Notes under the pieces: model-generated
Told to the model about the DNA's origin: nothing
The model's input: only the letters and a program-made list of their open reading frames with translations
Database searches by the model: none
In this document: positions 9,688-18,535 of the stretch, piece by piece
Position numbering within the stretch: the first letter of the stretch is position 1
Layout of the letters: each line of letters starts with the position of its first letter
Position numbers and translations under genes: made by a program
DNA from: Chara braunii
Taxonomy: Eukaryota; Streptophyta; Charophyceae; Charales; Characeae
Assembly (NCBI GenBank): GCA_003427395.1
Contig: BFEA01000523.1
Coordinates: 165,862-204,211, forward strand
Direction: 5' to 3'
DNA length: 38,350 nucleotides

Positions 9688-9689
9688 AA

Positions 9690-10027
9690 TCCAAGGTCTG
9701 TCTTTGTGGTTTCGGGCAGTGCAACGGCACCAACACCAATCTGGCCAAACAATGACCAAGACCATTACGGGGCTAGGATACAAATAATCAAAGTCGACTA
9801 ACCGAGAGGCAGAAATAAGAATGGACAAGTTAACAAAAAAAGGTTGTGGGCAGGGTTTTGACCACATGCATTATCGGCTACATCAGAATGACATATTGGC
9901 AAAAATCGACGAAACGCAGTCAAGGAAAATAGACGACCAAACACCAAAAAAAAAAAAAAAAAAAAAAAAAAAAACAGCCAACCACATACTATGATCTTGT
10001 AAACGGCCGAGTAGTAACGTAGAGAGG
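9690..10027. other. Interruption in element C integrase, with A29 tract
   Basis: Integrase homology stops at about 9690 and resumes at about 10028. The intervening ~340 bp includes an uninterrupted 29-base A run (9946-9974) and no recognisable coding. It could be a small insertion, such as a retroposed sequence with a poly(A) tail. On the minus strand, an AAAAGGTAAGC donor-like word borders it at about 10046-10056. Confidence 0.45.
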
Positions 10028-10345
10028 CTAGGAAGTGTGCATATGGCTTACCTTTTCTGCTTCAAACTTAGCTCGATTGGGATGGTGACACTTCACCGAG
10101 AGTATTCTCACATAATTCGTGAAGTCCATGGACGGACTCTCTCCTGGTTTAGCAGGAATAGGCAAAGGCTTGATTAGCCCAAGAGGTGCCCAAGTCCTGT
10201 TTGACAAACCTGGCATGTCTCTACATCCTTCTTGGCATCCCTATGCATTGTTGGTGACCAAAAACGCTGCAGTAAGTTTGCTGACGACTTTTTGTACCCA
10301 AAGTGGCCTGTTTCGTCGTGACATTCTCCTAGAAATAAACTATAA
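10028..10345 (-). pseudogene. Element C integrase zinc finger and core start
   Basis: On the minus strand ECHDETGHFGYKK (the two His) is followed, after frame shifts, by CQVCQ-like sequence (the two Cys), then LGLIKPLPIPAKPGES and MDFTNYV, where the first catalytic Asp lies. Frames change several times. Confidence 0.65.
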
Positions 10346-10439
10346 AAGACTCTTTACTGGGGACATAGCTTTTTATTCCGGACCTTATCAAGGATGGGAA
10401 GATCGTTAACCATCACAAACTCGTCAGACACAGCCTTAT

Positions 10440-11052
10440 TCTACGCTTCGAGTCTGCGAATGATCTCGGCCGTGGATGTACCCTCCTTGTAGGCGTCCAC
10501 TAACTGTCGAATTACATTGTCCCGTAGGCCGTACTCAGTCACTGGTGCAACTAGGAAGTCCGCCCTCCCCAAAAGTGCATCAGTTACCACATTGTACTTC
10601 CTGATGACGTGCTCAAGGCTGAAGTCATATATGTCAAGGAGTTGTATCCAACACTTCAGCGCGTCGGAAAGTGCGGGCTGTGTCTTGATCCATTAGAGTG
10701 TCTCATGGTCAGATAGGACTTCAAAATGTTTGCAATGGAGATAATGCTTTCGATGGGTCAATGCCTTACATAGGGCATACAACTCCCTCTTGTAAGTGAA
10801 GTTTGTTAGCTTCTCGGACGGCATCGTCTTACTCATGTACTCAACTCGCCTCAACTTTTTCCCCTCCTGTTGTTGTAGGACTGCGTCGTCTATCCCATAT
10901 TGGCTAGCGTTCGTCAAAACAATGAACGGCTTATCAAGATTTGGGATCTTAAGGACTTTGTGATGAGTCAGAGCATACTTCAACCTTTTGAAGGCATGCT
11001 TGCAGCGTGTAACATCATTTGAGGGGCCCGCGATAGTGCTATAATTCTTCAC
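10440..11052 (-). pseudogene. Element C RNase H and tether
   Basis: The 119-codon piece 10693-11052 reads KHAFKRLKYALTHHKVLKI, VLTNASQYGIDDAVLQQQ, VEYMSKTMPSEKL, KRELYALCKALTHRKHYL and HFEVLSDHETL, the full Ty3 RNase H pattern. The catalytic Asp of TDAS is replaced by Asn (LTNAS). After a stop, the tether (YNVVTDALLGRADF) follows to about 10550. Confidence 0.8.
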
Positions 11053-11109
11053 AAATGGACAAAGAACAGCCTGTCATCCCCAAGAATAGACCGAGGTCTT
11101 CGCCAGTCC

Positions 11110-11322
11110 CTAATGGTGGCCACCTTTGCATCTCCCCTTCTCACCATCTTGGGTTTTTCCATGGCCCAGATACACGGTTGTGGTGCGTCCAAACTCACAT
11201 TTCTCCGTATTGATCTTGTACCAGTGCTTCCTGAAAAGACCCAACACGATATGTAAGTGTTGTGTGAGCTCCTCTAAAGTTCTACTGAAGACAACTATAT
11301 TGTCATATATTGTCATCATGGT
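11110..11322 (-). pseudogene. Element C reverse transcriptase, 3' end only
   Basis: Reads MTIYDNIVVFSRTLEELTQHL and later INTEKCEFGRTTTVYLGH. The catalytic YLDD position appears as IYDN, so the second Asp is lost. Homology begins at the block boundary at 11323. Confidence 0.7.
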
Positions 11323-11463
11323 AACCTCGGACCCGGACACCAGACACTTCCGGTCTGTTTCACGGACCATTGTCTGGACCGGTCCGGACTGTCCGGTATT
11401 CCGGACACCACCGGACACCGGACAACACCGGACACCGGACAGTCCGGACATGCATCCGAGGTT
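11323..11463. repeat. CCGGACA-rich block bounded by 9-bp inverted repeats
   Basis: AACCTCGGA (11323-11331) and TCCGAGGTT (11455-11463) are perfect inverted repeats. Between them the words CCGGACA and TGTCCGG/GTCCGG occur many times in both orientations (for example 11333, 11384, 11401, 11411, 11429 and 11442). This dense sub-repeat pattern with inverted ends resembles the subterminal repeats of DNA transposons or a small palindromic satellite. No coding is seen. Confidence 0.65.
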
Positions 11464-11530
11464 CAGGGATGTCCGGACTGAAAAAAAAAAAAAAGGGTGC
11501 GGGGGTTGGGGGGGTGTCGGCAGGAACTCA

Positions 11531-11640
11531 CCTGCTTTGCACTTCGAAGGAAGTTCATGCAGCAGAGCTCCTGTCTTGCTGCAAATCAACAACCGCATTG
11601 AACTACCAAACATGCAGAGTTCTGAACAGTGCAAAGCAGG
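11531..11640. repeat. 13-bp perfect inverted repeat spanning 110 bp
   Basis: CCTGCTTTGCACT (11531-11543) and AGTGCAAAGCAGG (11628-11640) are perfect inverted repeats. A-runs of about 14 and 15 bases lie just outside (about 11481-11494 and 11660-11674). Size and symmetry would suit a very small MITE or a folded RNA, but no target-site duplication is evident. Confidence 0.6.
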
Positions 11641-11743
11641 CACAAGACTAAAACAACAGAAAAAAAAAAAAAAAATCAACAAAAGTTTGAAAAAATTTAA
11701 ATAATTGAACTTGAAGAGTATTCAGACTACCAGCACTGTCAGT

Positions 11744-11744
<1 letters not shown>

Positions 11745-11793
<49 letters not shown>

Positions 11794-11883
11794 NNNNNNN
11801 NNNNNNNNNNNNNNNNNNNNNNNNNNNNNNNNNNNNNNNNNNNNNNNNNCTTGCGCAATGTAGACAGGGGTTCTGATTCGGAG

Positions 11884-11949
<66 letters not shown>

Positions 11950-12000
11950 GCGTCAGTGGGATGTCTTGCGCAATTTAGACAGGGGTTCTGATTCGGAGTC
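11745..12000. repeat. (CT)n / (CA)n compound microsatellite with duplicated 36-bp flank and sequence gap
   Basis: (CT)n at 11745-11793 runs into a 56-N gap (11794-11849). A 36-bp sequence at 11850-11885 follows, then (CT)n(CA)n to about 11942, then the same 36-bp sequence at 11965-12000 with one mismatch. The 36-mer reads DSESEPLS(T/K)LRK on the minus strand. The gap may hide more copies. Confidence 0.85.
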
Positions 12001-12300
12001 GCCCTCTTCCTCCGACGAACAACCATCTTTCTCGCCGCCTTCGCCTTCGTCCTCCTTGCCACTGCCATCAGTCCCATCGCAGCCACCGCTCCCGTCATCA
12101 CCATCGTCGCTGCCGCCATCATTTTCATCAGCGCCACCACCACTTTCATCGCTGCTTGTCCCTTCTGGCGCTGCTTCCTCCTCCTCTTGCACGGGCTGCT
12201 TCTGCGGTCGTCCCCACTTTCTTGTGACACGTGCGGGTGCAGGACCTTCTGCCAAAGTGCCACCTTCCACGTCCTGAGCCTCCTCATCACCTGTGCAATC
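11953..12300 (-). CDS. Acidic low-complexity open frame with AT-hook-like motif (unrecognised)
   Basis: An open minus-strand frame of at least 105 codons encodes an acidic protein piece. It has a VTRKWGRPQKQPV segment resembling an AT-hook core (GRP flanked by basic residues), then long Glu/Asp/Ser/Gly runs, ending DSESEPLSKLRKTSH. A tgcacag acceptor-like word precedes it near 12291. Codon content is complex enough to be a true exon or a transposon-encoded piece, but I recognise no family. The end segment is duplicated across the neighbouring microsatellite. Low-complexity chance coding remains possible. Confidence 0.3.
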   Translation of the reverse strand, partial: DCTGDEEAQDVEGGTLAEGPAPARVTRKWGRPQKQPVQEEEEAAPEGTSSDESGGGADENDGGSDDGDDGSGGCDGTDGSGKEDEGEGGEKDGCSSEEEGDSESEPLSKLRKTSH

Positions 12301-12399
12301 AGACTCGACTTATTCACACTTTTCATGCACGTGAACAGCGGAACAACAAACTGGTGACACGCGCCCACACCGAACTCAGAGATATGGCTTCCAGGTAAC

Positions 12400-13190
12400 A
12401 GTTCGCTTCCGCTGGCTATGGCGACTGTGCGCCTCAAACAACTCACTGTTCGCACTCTGGATCACNCTGGATGTCCCACNCACATCACTCTGAACACTCA
12501 CACAGTACACACACACTGCACTCTATACTGGGCTATGGCAGCTATGGCTGCCGCTACCTATCGCTATGGCTACACTGCTTCACTCTCGCCCACTTCGTCT
12601 TCGGGCCTCCAGCAGACCTCCTTGCACAAGACGCTGAGGCAGCGCTTCCGCATGGCTTCCGCATGAATGAATGAATGGCTGGGCGCAGCCTCTTGATTTA
12701 TACTTCTGTGAGGCGTTTGTCTGCCCTGTAACCCCTGGCCCATGGGGCACACAGTCCCAGACGGTACTTGCTTGACTGGACCGGACTGGGTGGACTGGGA
12801 CTGCTGACTGTACGAGGTGGACTGCCACCACTTGACCACTTGCCTCTGTCTAACGTAGGCTAACTCCGAAAGGCCACTTCTAGAAACCTATGTCTTGGCC
12901 TTTCGGTACTGTAGCAGCTACAACTTTGCCCTTTCAGGTAAGTAGCCGCTACGACCTTGACCCTTCAGACAGTCTACAGCTACGACCTCTGGAGTGCCTA
13001 GACTCCTACCCGACAGGTCTACAGTTCAAATCTCTTCTACCCTGTGACCTACGAAATCCTACCTACCACTGGCGGTCCTACAGGTCACGGGTTCAATTCT
13101 ACGGTTTGACACAGATACTGTACACAGGTAAGGTGGGGACCTAGGGATCGAGCCCTGGGATCTGCATCGGCTACTGCAAACTGGTGAATA
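12400..13190 (-). other. Probable 3' LTR region of element B
   Basis: Lies directly after the integrase C-terminus of element B (reading minus) and has no coding. A TATAAAT box is present on the minus strand at 12696-12702, as expected of an LTR promoter. It includes a short imperfect tandem repeat at 12905-12990 (tagc.gctacaacttt/gctacgacctt-type units of ~35 bp) and a TGTAGCAGCTACA palindrome near 12909. Two isolated Ns lie at 12466 and 12480. No second LTR is available for comparison because the 5' end is missing, so borders are not set. Confidence 0.45.
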
Positions 13191-14095
13191 CTGTTTCACT
13201 CCCGCCAGCCTAAATTCGAGGTCCTCCGAGAAAATTTCAGTCCAAGGCAGGACCCTTACCTTTCCTATTTCGTAGGTGCGGACTATGTCGGGAGCCGTCT
13301 GTACAAGTTCAGTTCTAGTGAACCACCGGTCGTCTTCTGGTTCTTGATATGAAAATCTGACTTTGTATTGTTTCTGAGGACGACCTCTACCTCCTGTTTT
13401 GAACACATCTTCACCTACGATGCCGTCAATGTCGTATCTTCCGTCCATGTCAGGTGGGATCATAGATCGCCTAGATGGAAACTGATCACTTACTGTGCAC
13501 GGCAACAACTTTGACGCATGGAAAACTGGGTAGGTGTGGAGGTGTAGGGGCAGTTCAATGGTGTAGGATGGGCCATCTTCGCCACCCTTGACTTCTAAGA
13601 CTGGCCACGGTCCTCTATAGGTGGGCAGTAACTTTTGCGAGATGTTCTCCTCAGGTGCAAACTCTTTAGAACTGACCCAGACTAAGTTGCCTACTTGGAG
13701 CTGTGAGGGGCGACGATGTTTGTTGGGTTGCTCTATCATTCGGTGCTGGGCTTTCCAGAGGTTCTCTACAACAGTAGCTAGTTCTTTCTCGTGGTGTACA
13801 GCAAACTCCCTAGTCTCGGGCGGTAATCTGTGAATCTGATCCCGGTTGAGTCCCTCAAACGGTCTGCGCGGTCTAAAGGACTTGTGCAGTTCGTTGGGAG
13901 TGCGGCAGGTGGACAGATGGACGCTGTTATTATACGCACTAGCTACTTTAGGCAACATCTCATCCCAGTTAATCTGATCTGGCCTAATGTACATGCGCAG
14001 AACTTGCTGTAGGATCTTGTCCATCTGCTCTGTCTGACCGTTAGTCTCAGGATGGCGGCCAGACGACATCAACAACTTAGATCCAAACACTCCCA
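13190..14095 (-). pseudogene. Element B integrase core end and chromodomain-like tail
   Basis: The open frame begins near SSGRHPETNGQTEQMD (catalytic Glu), then AYNNSVHLSTCRTPNELH, the GPY/F-like YRGPWPVLEVKGG, PVFHASKLLP and a chromodomain-like YDIDGIVGEDVF...GRGRPQKQYKVRF...DDRWFTRTEL. The true end is probably at about 13190-13200. The open frame continues to 13059 with unrelated sequence that I assign to the LTR. Confidence 0.8.
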
Positions 14096-14343
14096 TGAGT
14101 TATTGCCAGTTCTGGCTGGTGAAGCGACTATCTCTATCGCTAACTATTGACAGTGGGATTCCATTCTCACTAACCCAGCAGTCAAAAAAACTTTTGTATC
14201 ACTAAATCTGTAGGTGCCTCTGACGGCAAGGGAACAAAAACTGCATATTTGCTAAAACGGTCAACTATGACCATGACTTGGCTCTTACCATGCCTACTCT
14301 TGACTTGGGTGTCCATAAAGTCGATGGACACTGAGTCTCCCGA
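14096..14343 (-). pseudogene. Element B integrase core, N-terminal part with clustered lesions
   Basis: After the stop ending LPIPD, the same strand reads SVSIDFMDTQVKSRHGKSQV, VIVDRFSKYAVFVPLPSEA and IVSDRDSRFTSQNWQ, the first two catalytic Asp regions. It is broken by a stop at about 14345, a frameshift in a T-run at about 14190, and a TAA just before 14096. Lesions are denser here than in the rest of the element. Confidence 0.75.
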
Positions 14344-15429
14344 CTAATCTGGAATGGGCAAGGGTCTGAGAAGACCTAGCGGGGCGCGCGTCCTAGTCTT
14401 ATTACGCTGACAAACTTTACAACTGCGGACATACTCTACGCAGTCATTCTTCATCCCTGGCCACATATATGCACGCATCAGATTGGCTAGAGTCTTCTGC
14501 CAACCAAAATGAGCCTCTGTGTCATGCCATTCTCCCAAGATCAGACTACGAATTTCTTCACTACAGGGAATGCACAGGCAGTCAAATACATTAGTCTTCT
14601 CAAAGAGCAACCCTTTAGTAGTGCGGTAGTTCGGCTCGGTCTCTAGGGCCTCCTTGACCTTCTTGAGGAGGTCACTATAGATAGGGTCCTGCGCATACGC
14701 CTCTCTAATCTTCTGCTGCAGGTCCTTCCCTATGTCCAGGTAATGCACTATTGCCCCAAAGTAATCAGCTCTCCTACTCAGGGCATCCGCAACTATGTTA
14801 TACTTTCCCTTGACTGGATTGAGCTCAAAGTCATACTGATCTATCTCTGCGGCCCACCTAGCTCTCCTACTCAGGGCATCCGCAACTATGTTATACTGTC
14901 CCTTGACTGGATTGAGCTCAAAGTCATACTGATCTATCTCTGCGGCCCACCTAGTAAGCTTAGGTGTCATCTTGGCCTGTGTCTTTAACCATCTCAACGT
15001 CTCATGATCGGAATAGACTTTGAAGTGCCTCCCAAGCAAGTAGTGCTTCCAGTGTTCTAAGGCTTGCCTGAGAGCATAGAGTTCCCTCTCATAGGTAGAT
15101 GTCGCGACCTTTTCTGAAGGCATTCCGGCGGACATGAACTCTACGGGCCTATAACCATGGCCATCGTCTTGCTGCAACATAGCACCTATGTCGTACTGAC
15201 TAGCGTCCGTAGTGACGACAAAGGGCAAGGACGGGTCGGCTACTTTAAGGACTGGATATTCTATCAACGCCTGTTTCAACTTCTTCATAGCAGACGTGCA
15301 GTCTTTATCCCGCCTCCAGATGGTCTCCTTCCTGTGCAATCTGCGAAGGGGCGCAGCGATGGTGGAGAAGTTCCTCACGAACTTCCTATAGTAGTTTGCT
15401 AGGCCTAAGAACGACCGCAACTCTGTCAA
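14344..15429 (-). pseudogene. Element B RT thumb, RNase H, tether and integrase zinc finger
   Basis: The 361-codon open frame runs TELRSFLGLANYYRKFV (thumb), VVTTDASQYDIGAML, STYERELYALRQALEHWKHYL and KVYSDHETLRWL (RNase H acidic residues in TDAS, ERELY and SDHE), then the tether with DALSRRA twice because of a 93-bp in-frame duplication. It continues with the HHCC zinc finger (WHDTEAHFG and CKVCQRNK) and ends LLRPLPIPD at a stop. The segment is open throughout, suggesting a fairly recent insertion. Confidence 0.87.
14767..14952. repeat. 93-bp in-frame tandem duplication in element B
   Basis: Copies at 14767-14859 and 14860-14952 differ at one base, which changes Lys to Gln. The unit encodes 31 residues of the RNase H-integrase tether including DALSRRA, keeps the frame open, and is not present in element A. 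Confidence 0.95.
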
Positions 15430-16151
15430 CGTACGCGGTGTCGGCCAATCGCTGCAATCTTGCTGTCTTCGGGCTTAATGCCGTCTCCGTCTAAGACATG
15501 GCCTAAATACAAAACTTGGGTCTTTGCCCATTCGCACTTCTTTGCGTTGATCTTGAAGTTAGCTTCCCTCAACTTCTCCAAGACCTGCCTGAGATGACCC
15601 TGATGCTCTTCGAGGGTCTTGCTAAACACTAAGATGTCATCGAGATAAACTACGACAAACCTATCTAACCAAGGCCTAAACAGGTCATTCATACACCGCT
15701 GGAAAGTTGCTGGCGCGTTGGTTAGTCCAAAGGGCATCACAATAAACCCGTAGTGCCCGTATCTAGTCCGGAACGCGGTCTTGTACTGATCATCAGGGTG
15801 AACCTCTATCTGATGATATCCGGACTTCAAATCTGTCTTAGAGAAATACTTGCACCCCTACACTCTATCTAGGAGATCATCTATCCTAGGCAGTGGCTCA
15901 GCATTCTTCACTGTAATAGCATTCAGACCCCTATAGTATATACACATCCTTAGCTCTCCCTCCTTCTTGGGGACAAAGAGAATAGGTGCTCCAAAAGGAG
16001 ATGAACTGGGCCTAATCCTACCCTTTTCAAGGAGCTCATCCAACTGCTTGCGAAGCTCCTCTAGCTCCTGCGGGGACATCCTATACACAGCACCCTTAGG
16101 AGTTATACTGCCAGGCTCTATCTCAATACGGTGTTGGATGGGCTGCGACAC
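15426..16151 (-). pseudogene. Element B reverse transcriptase
   Basis: Motifs occur in order: [41 protein letters not shown], a YYRGLN motif, [11 protein letters not shown], then a TAG at about 15855, then TDLKSGYHQIEVHPDDQYK, FRTRYGHYGFIVMPFGLTNAPATFQ and the catalytic VVVYLDDILVFS at about 15625-15660, ending LYLGHVLDGDGIKPEDSKIAAI. A small deletion near 15450 then shifts the frame into the next segment. Apart from the stop and the shift, the fold is intact. Confidence 0.85.
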
Positions 16152-16154
16152 TAT

Positions 16155-16883
16155 TCATGTCGGCGGCTCAGCTAAGTCCTTAAACTTTTCCAGCAACTTG
16201 GCAATAGCAGGGTCTATAGGCTTTTCTTCCTTAGGCTCAGTAACTGGCCTAACATAAGCTACGAAGACCTGTTCTTCTAACTGCTCCCTTTTCACTAACC
16301 GTGCAAATGCAGGAGCACTAAGGCAACAATGTGCCAAGGAGTCATCTACTCCTGACACATGGTACAGACGCGCAGTCTTAACATCGCCTGACGGGCTAGG
16401 GAGCCTGGCCCCGGCTGCCTCTCCCCAGTCCATATCCAGGACTATATCAAATGGGAGGCTATCCTCTACGAGGAGAGTCAGGGAATGGAGAACTTTCTCT
16501 ACTTTCCCATCCTTCTCTAGGCGGAAATACGCCTGGACTCCCTCTACGTAGTCTTCTACTCGCATCGTGCGATTATCCGCAAGGATACTGACTATAGGGT
16601 CTGCTAACTTTTGGACTTTTAACTGTAACTTCAGATTCTGTAGCGCCTTCCTACTGATATAACTACGAGTGGCTCCACTATCCACTAAGGCGCCAACTCT
16701 ACCTCTAAAAATCTCTGTATCTACCAATATAAGTTGCCCTTTATTCTCCTTTTTCATCTTGGCCCAGGCGGGCATCCTCTCCTCCAATTCTTCGGCCACG
16801 TGTGTGAGGGAGGTGTCTAGAGAGACCCTAACACAAGCAGTCTCTGGGCAGCTATCTAGACACCGACCTGCAACCTTTGCCAT
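16155..16883 (-). pseudogene. Element B protease and linker
   Basis: A retropepsin-like aspartic protease domain: ALVDSGATRSYIS carries the catalytic Asp in DSGAT, LPFDIVLDMDW is the downstream conserved strand, and the PR-RT linker follows. The reading stops at 16155 with a TGA just before an RT frame (16151) that continues in the same frame, so a single nonsense change separates protease from RT. The start Met at 16883 is only the first Met of the open stretch; pol would normally be made with Gag by frameshift or readthrough. Confidence 0.8.
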
Positions 16884-16963
16884 AGGTACATGTGGTGTGG
16901 GAGTCTCCTGCCGGCTAGCGCTATTTTCCCCACATGGCCTGATGGTAGGGGCAGTTGCTACCC

Positions 16964-17881
16964 TTACCGGCGGCTGCCTTTTGGCCCTTGAGCAGTCGTT
17001 CGGGTCTCTCGATACTTAGGACAGTATTTGATGATATGGCCTGGGTCACCGCAGAAAATGCACTGGCCCCGGTCCAATCGCTGTTGCCATAAACTCTTCT
17101 CCAGACCCAAAGTTTCCCAAGGCCTACCCTGGGGTAGTCCTGGGTGCCATCCGCCTACCCTATAGGGAGACCTGTTCCTAGGATGGTTTTGCGGGGGACC
17201 TTGACCCCTTCCTCCCGCTTGGCGATTTCCTCCTTTGCCGCCAACCCCCTGATCGCCCTGAAACCGGCTCCCTGAGGCCCGGCCCCCTTGGCCCTGGCCT
17301 CGTCCTCCTCCTTGCGGCCTCCCTCCAGTCGCGACATCAGCGTAAGTTCTCCCCTGGCCCACACCGCTGTCCTCCTCCTCTAACCCCCACTCAATCTGGT
17401 CGTAGGGGATCTCATCCACACTACCCTCATCCAAAGTTAGGACAAGACTATCCTTAGTCTTCACTTGCCCAGAGATAGTGCGGCCTTTCCACTTCTTACC
17501 TTTGTCCAAGTCCTTGTGCCAGAAAGTGGAAACTGACACGGACTTTGCCTCGAAGGCTACCACCTCACGGCTAAGGGAATCATAAGTGGTGGCAGGGTCT
17601 TCGCTCTTCTCGAAGAAGTGCCCTCGAAAGGCTTCGGGCATAGCCCGATAGAAGAGGGCAACCAACTGGGTGTCAGTGACCCAGTGGTCAGGTACGGCCA
17701 CTAACTCATCCATTGTGCTCTCGAGTGCCCTGGCACTCTTCCACTGACGAGAGTGGATCATCTGCAGCCTATCTGAGGCTTTAACACTACGAGCGACATC
17801 AGCAAATCGCTCGCGCAGCAACTTCAGGAAATCGATGAGAGGACTTGTGCAAGGAGGTACTGCAGGTACCCGTTGTTCCAC
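16964..17881 (-). pseudogene. Element B Gag (N-terminally truncated)
   Basis: The 305-codon open frame has an alpha-helical capsid-like region (residues ~10-110, with AFRGHFFEKSEDPATTYDSL), an acidic stretch, then a long Gly/Arg/Gln-rich RNA-binding segment (~180-260) and one zinc knuckle CIFCGDPGHIIKYC (C-X2-C-X4-H-X4-C) near residue 280. Full-length Ty3 Gag of this type would have more sequence upstream. The first residues here lie near the hAT junction, so the true N-terminus is lost. Pol lies in another frame. Confidence 0.8.
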
Positions 17882-17929
17882 GCCGCCGTCTTGTGCATGG
17901 AGGTCTGCTGTTTGAGGCGCACAGTCGGC

Positions 17930-18535
17930 GCACAGTCAACGCATCCAACAAAGGCTGGTTCCATCTGTTAAAAACCAGCGTGCTAAGCTTGATGGCGTCG
18001 AGGTTGTTTCCGAGACGACTATGAATTCGTTCGAACAAACTCCAGTTCCTCTTGCAACAAAAGGAGGACGCTTGTCCAAGCAGACGAACGGCTTGCTTCT
18101 GGAGGATGGGCATGTCAATGCACCACTTCCTCCACCACCTCGCCGACTGCATCAGACGGGCTTGTGCCCTTGCATCTTCGCAATTGTGTCCCCCAGTGCC
18201 ATCAATCCAACAACAAACCTCTTCGTCGACCTCAACAAACGACGACTCTTTGCACCACGAGCAAAGCCACGCCAGCGCTGCACGATGTAGCGGTGATGTC
18301 ATTGCATTCCAGCGCCGCATGATGATCTCCTCGAGTTCATCCTTCTCCGCTTTGGCAAAGTGCTTGCTCTCCCTTAGTTTCTCCACTGCGCTGTCCATAC
18401 AGGTATACACCTTGCTAATAGTGGGGCCCATGCCATCGACCTTCTTCAAAGTTTGAGCAGGTTCTTGGACGTCTGCGTCACCTTCTCGACATTTGCCCAG
18501 AAGGTGTCGTCCAAGATGGAATGCATCCCTTCACA
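17930..18535 (-). pseudogene. hAT transposase C-terminal part with dimerisation motif
   Basis: After the frame shift the reading continues ILDDTFWANVEKV, then in a further frame KKVDGMGPTISKVYTCMDSAVEKL, a WWRKW motif, MPILQKQAVRLLGQASSFC and RNWSLFERIHSRLGNNLDAIKLSTLVFNRWN, which is the hAT dimerisation (hATC) signature. The acidic residue expected with the WW..HG motif is not resolvable. Homology ends around LLDAL at about 17935, and the element B gag frame begins within ~60 bp. Confidence 0.75.

Larger units (their letters stand above)
9356..9689 (-). pseudogene. Element C integrase core, C-terminal part
   Basis: Reads DLAFLRRFTSDLWKKAA, then MTSGNRPETNGQGEKMNRVVQHLL, which carries the catalytic Glu position of the DDE core, then a YNNTVHT end. 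It is disturbed by a 44-bp duplication in the DLAFLR region and a 31-bp duplication further on. Confidence 0.7.
8727..11322 (-). mobile_element. Ty3/gypsy element C, antisense, fragmentary
   Basis: Read on the minus strand from 11322 to 8727 it gives the end of RT, RNase H, integrase zinc finger, integrase core and C-terminal module in Ty3 order. Gag, protease and most of RT are missing: RT homology starts at the catalytic box exactly where a CCGGACA-rich inverted-repeat block (11323-11463) begins. It has many stops plus two short tandem duplications (9411-9472 and 9600-9687) and a ~340-bp interruption (9690-10027). It is more diverged from elements A and B than they are from each other. It lies inside the giant LPAT intron, antisense to the gene. 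Confidence 0.8.
13190..17900 (-). mobile_element. Ty3/gypsy element B, antisense, nearly complete but inactivated
   Basis: Reading from 17.9 kb down to 13.2 kb gives gag with a CCHC knuckle, protease DSG, RT, RNase H, integrase (HHCC, DDE) and a chromodomain-like tail: a full Ty3 polyprotein. Inactivating changes are few: single in-frame stops between protease and RT and within RT, a small indel at about 15450, several lesions at 14090-14345, and a 93-bp tandem duplication in the tether. Gag lacks its N-terminus because the 5' end abuts hAT sequence at about 17.9 kb, so the 5' LTR and primer site are absent. It is the least decayed member of its family here and antisense to the LPAT gene whose intron holds it. 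Confidence 0.88.

Noticed and set aside
9895-9925. GACGAAACGCAG on the plus strand
   Set aside because: No CTGATGA within range; single-block match only.
10300-10330. GACGAAACAG on the minus strand, resembling the hammerhead 3' core
   Set aside because: It encodes the HDETGHFG zinc-finger segment of element C integrase and has no CTGATGA partner.
11110-11682. 190-codon minus-strand frame joined to the RT end of element C
   Set aside because: Only the last ~70 residues are RT. The upstream part reads through the CCGGACA block and A/G runs and is not protein-like.
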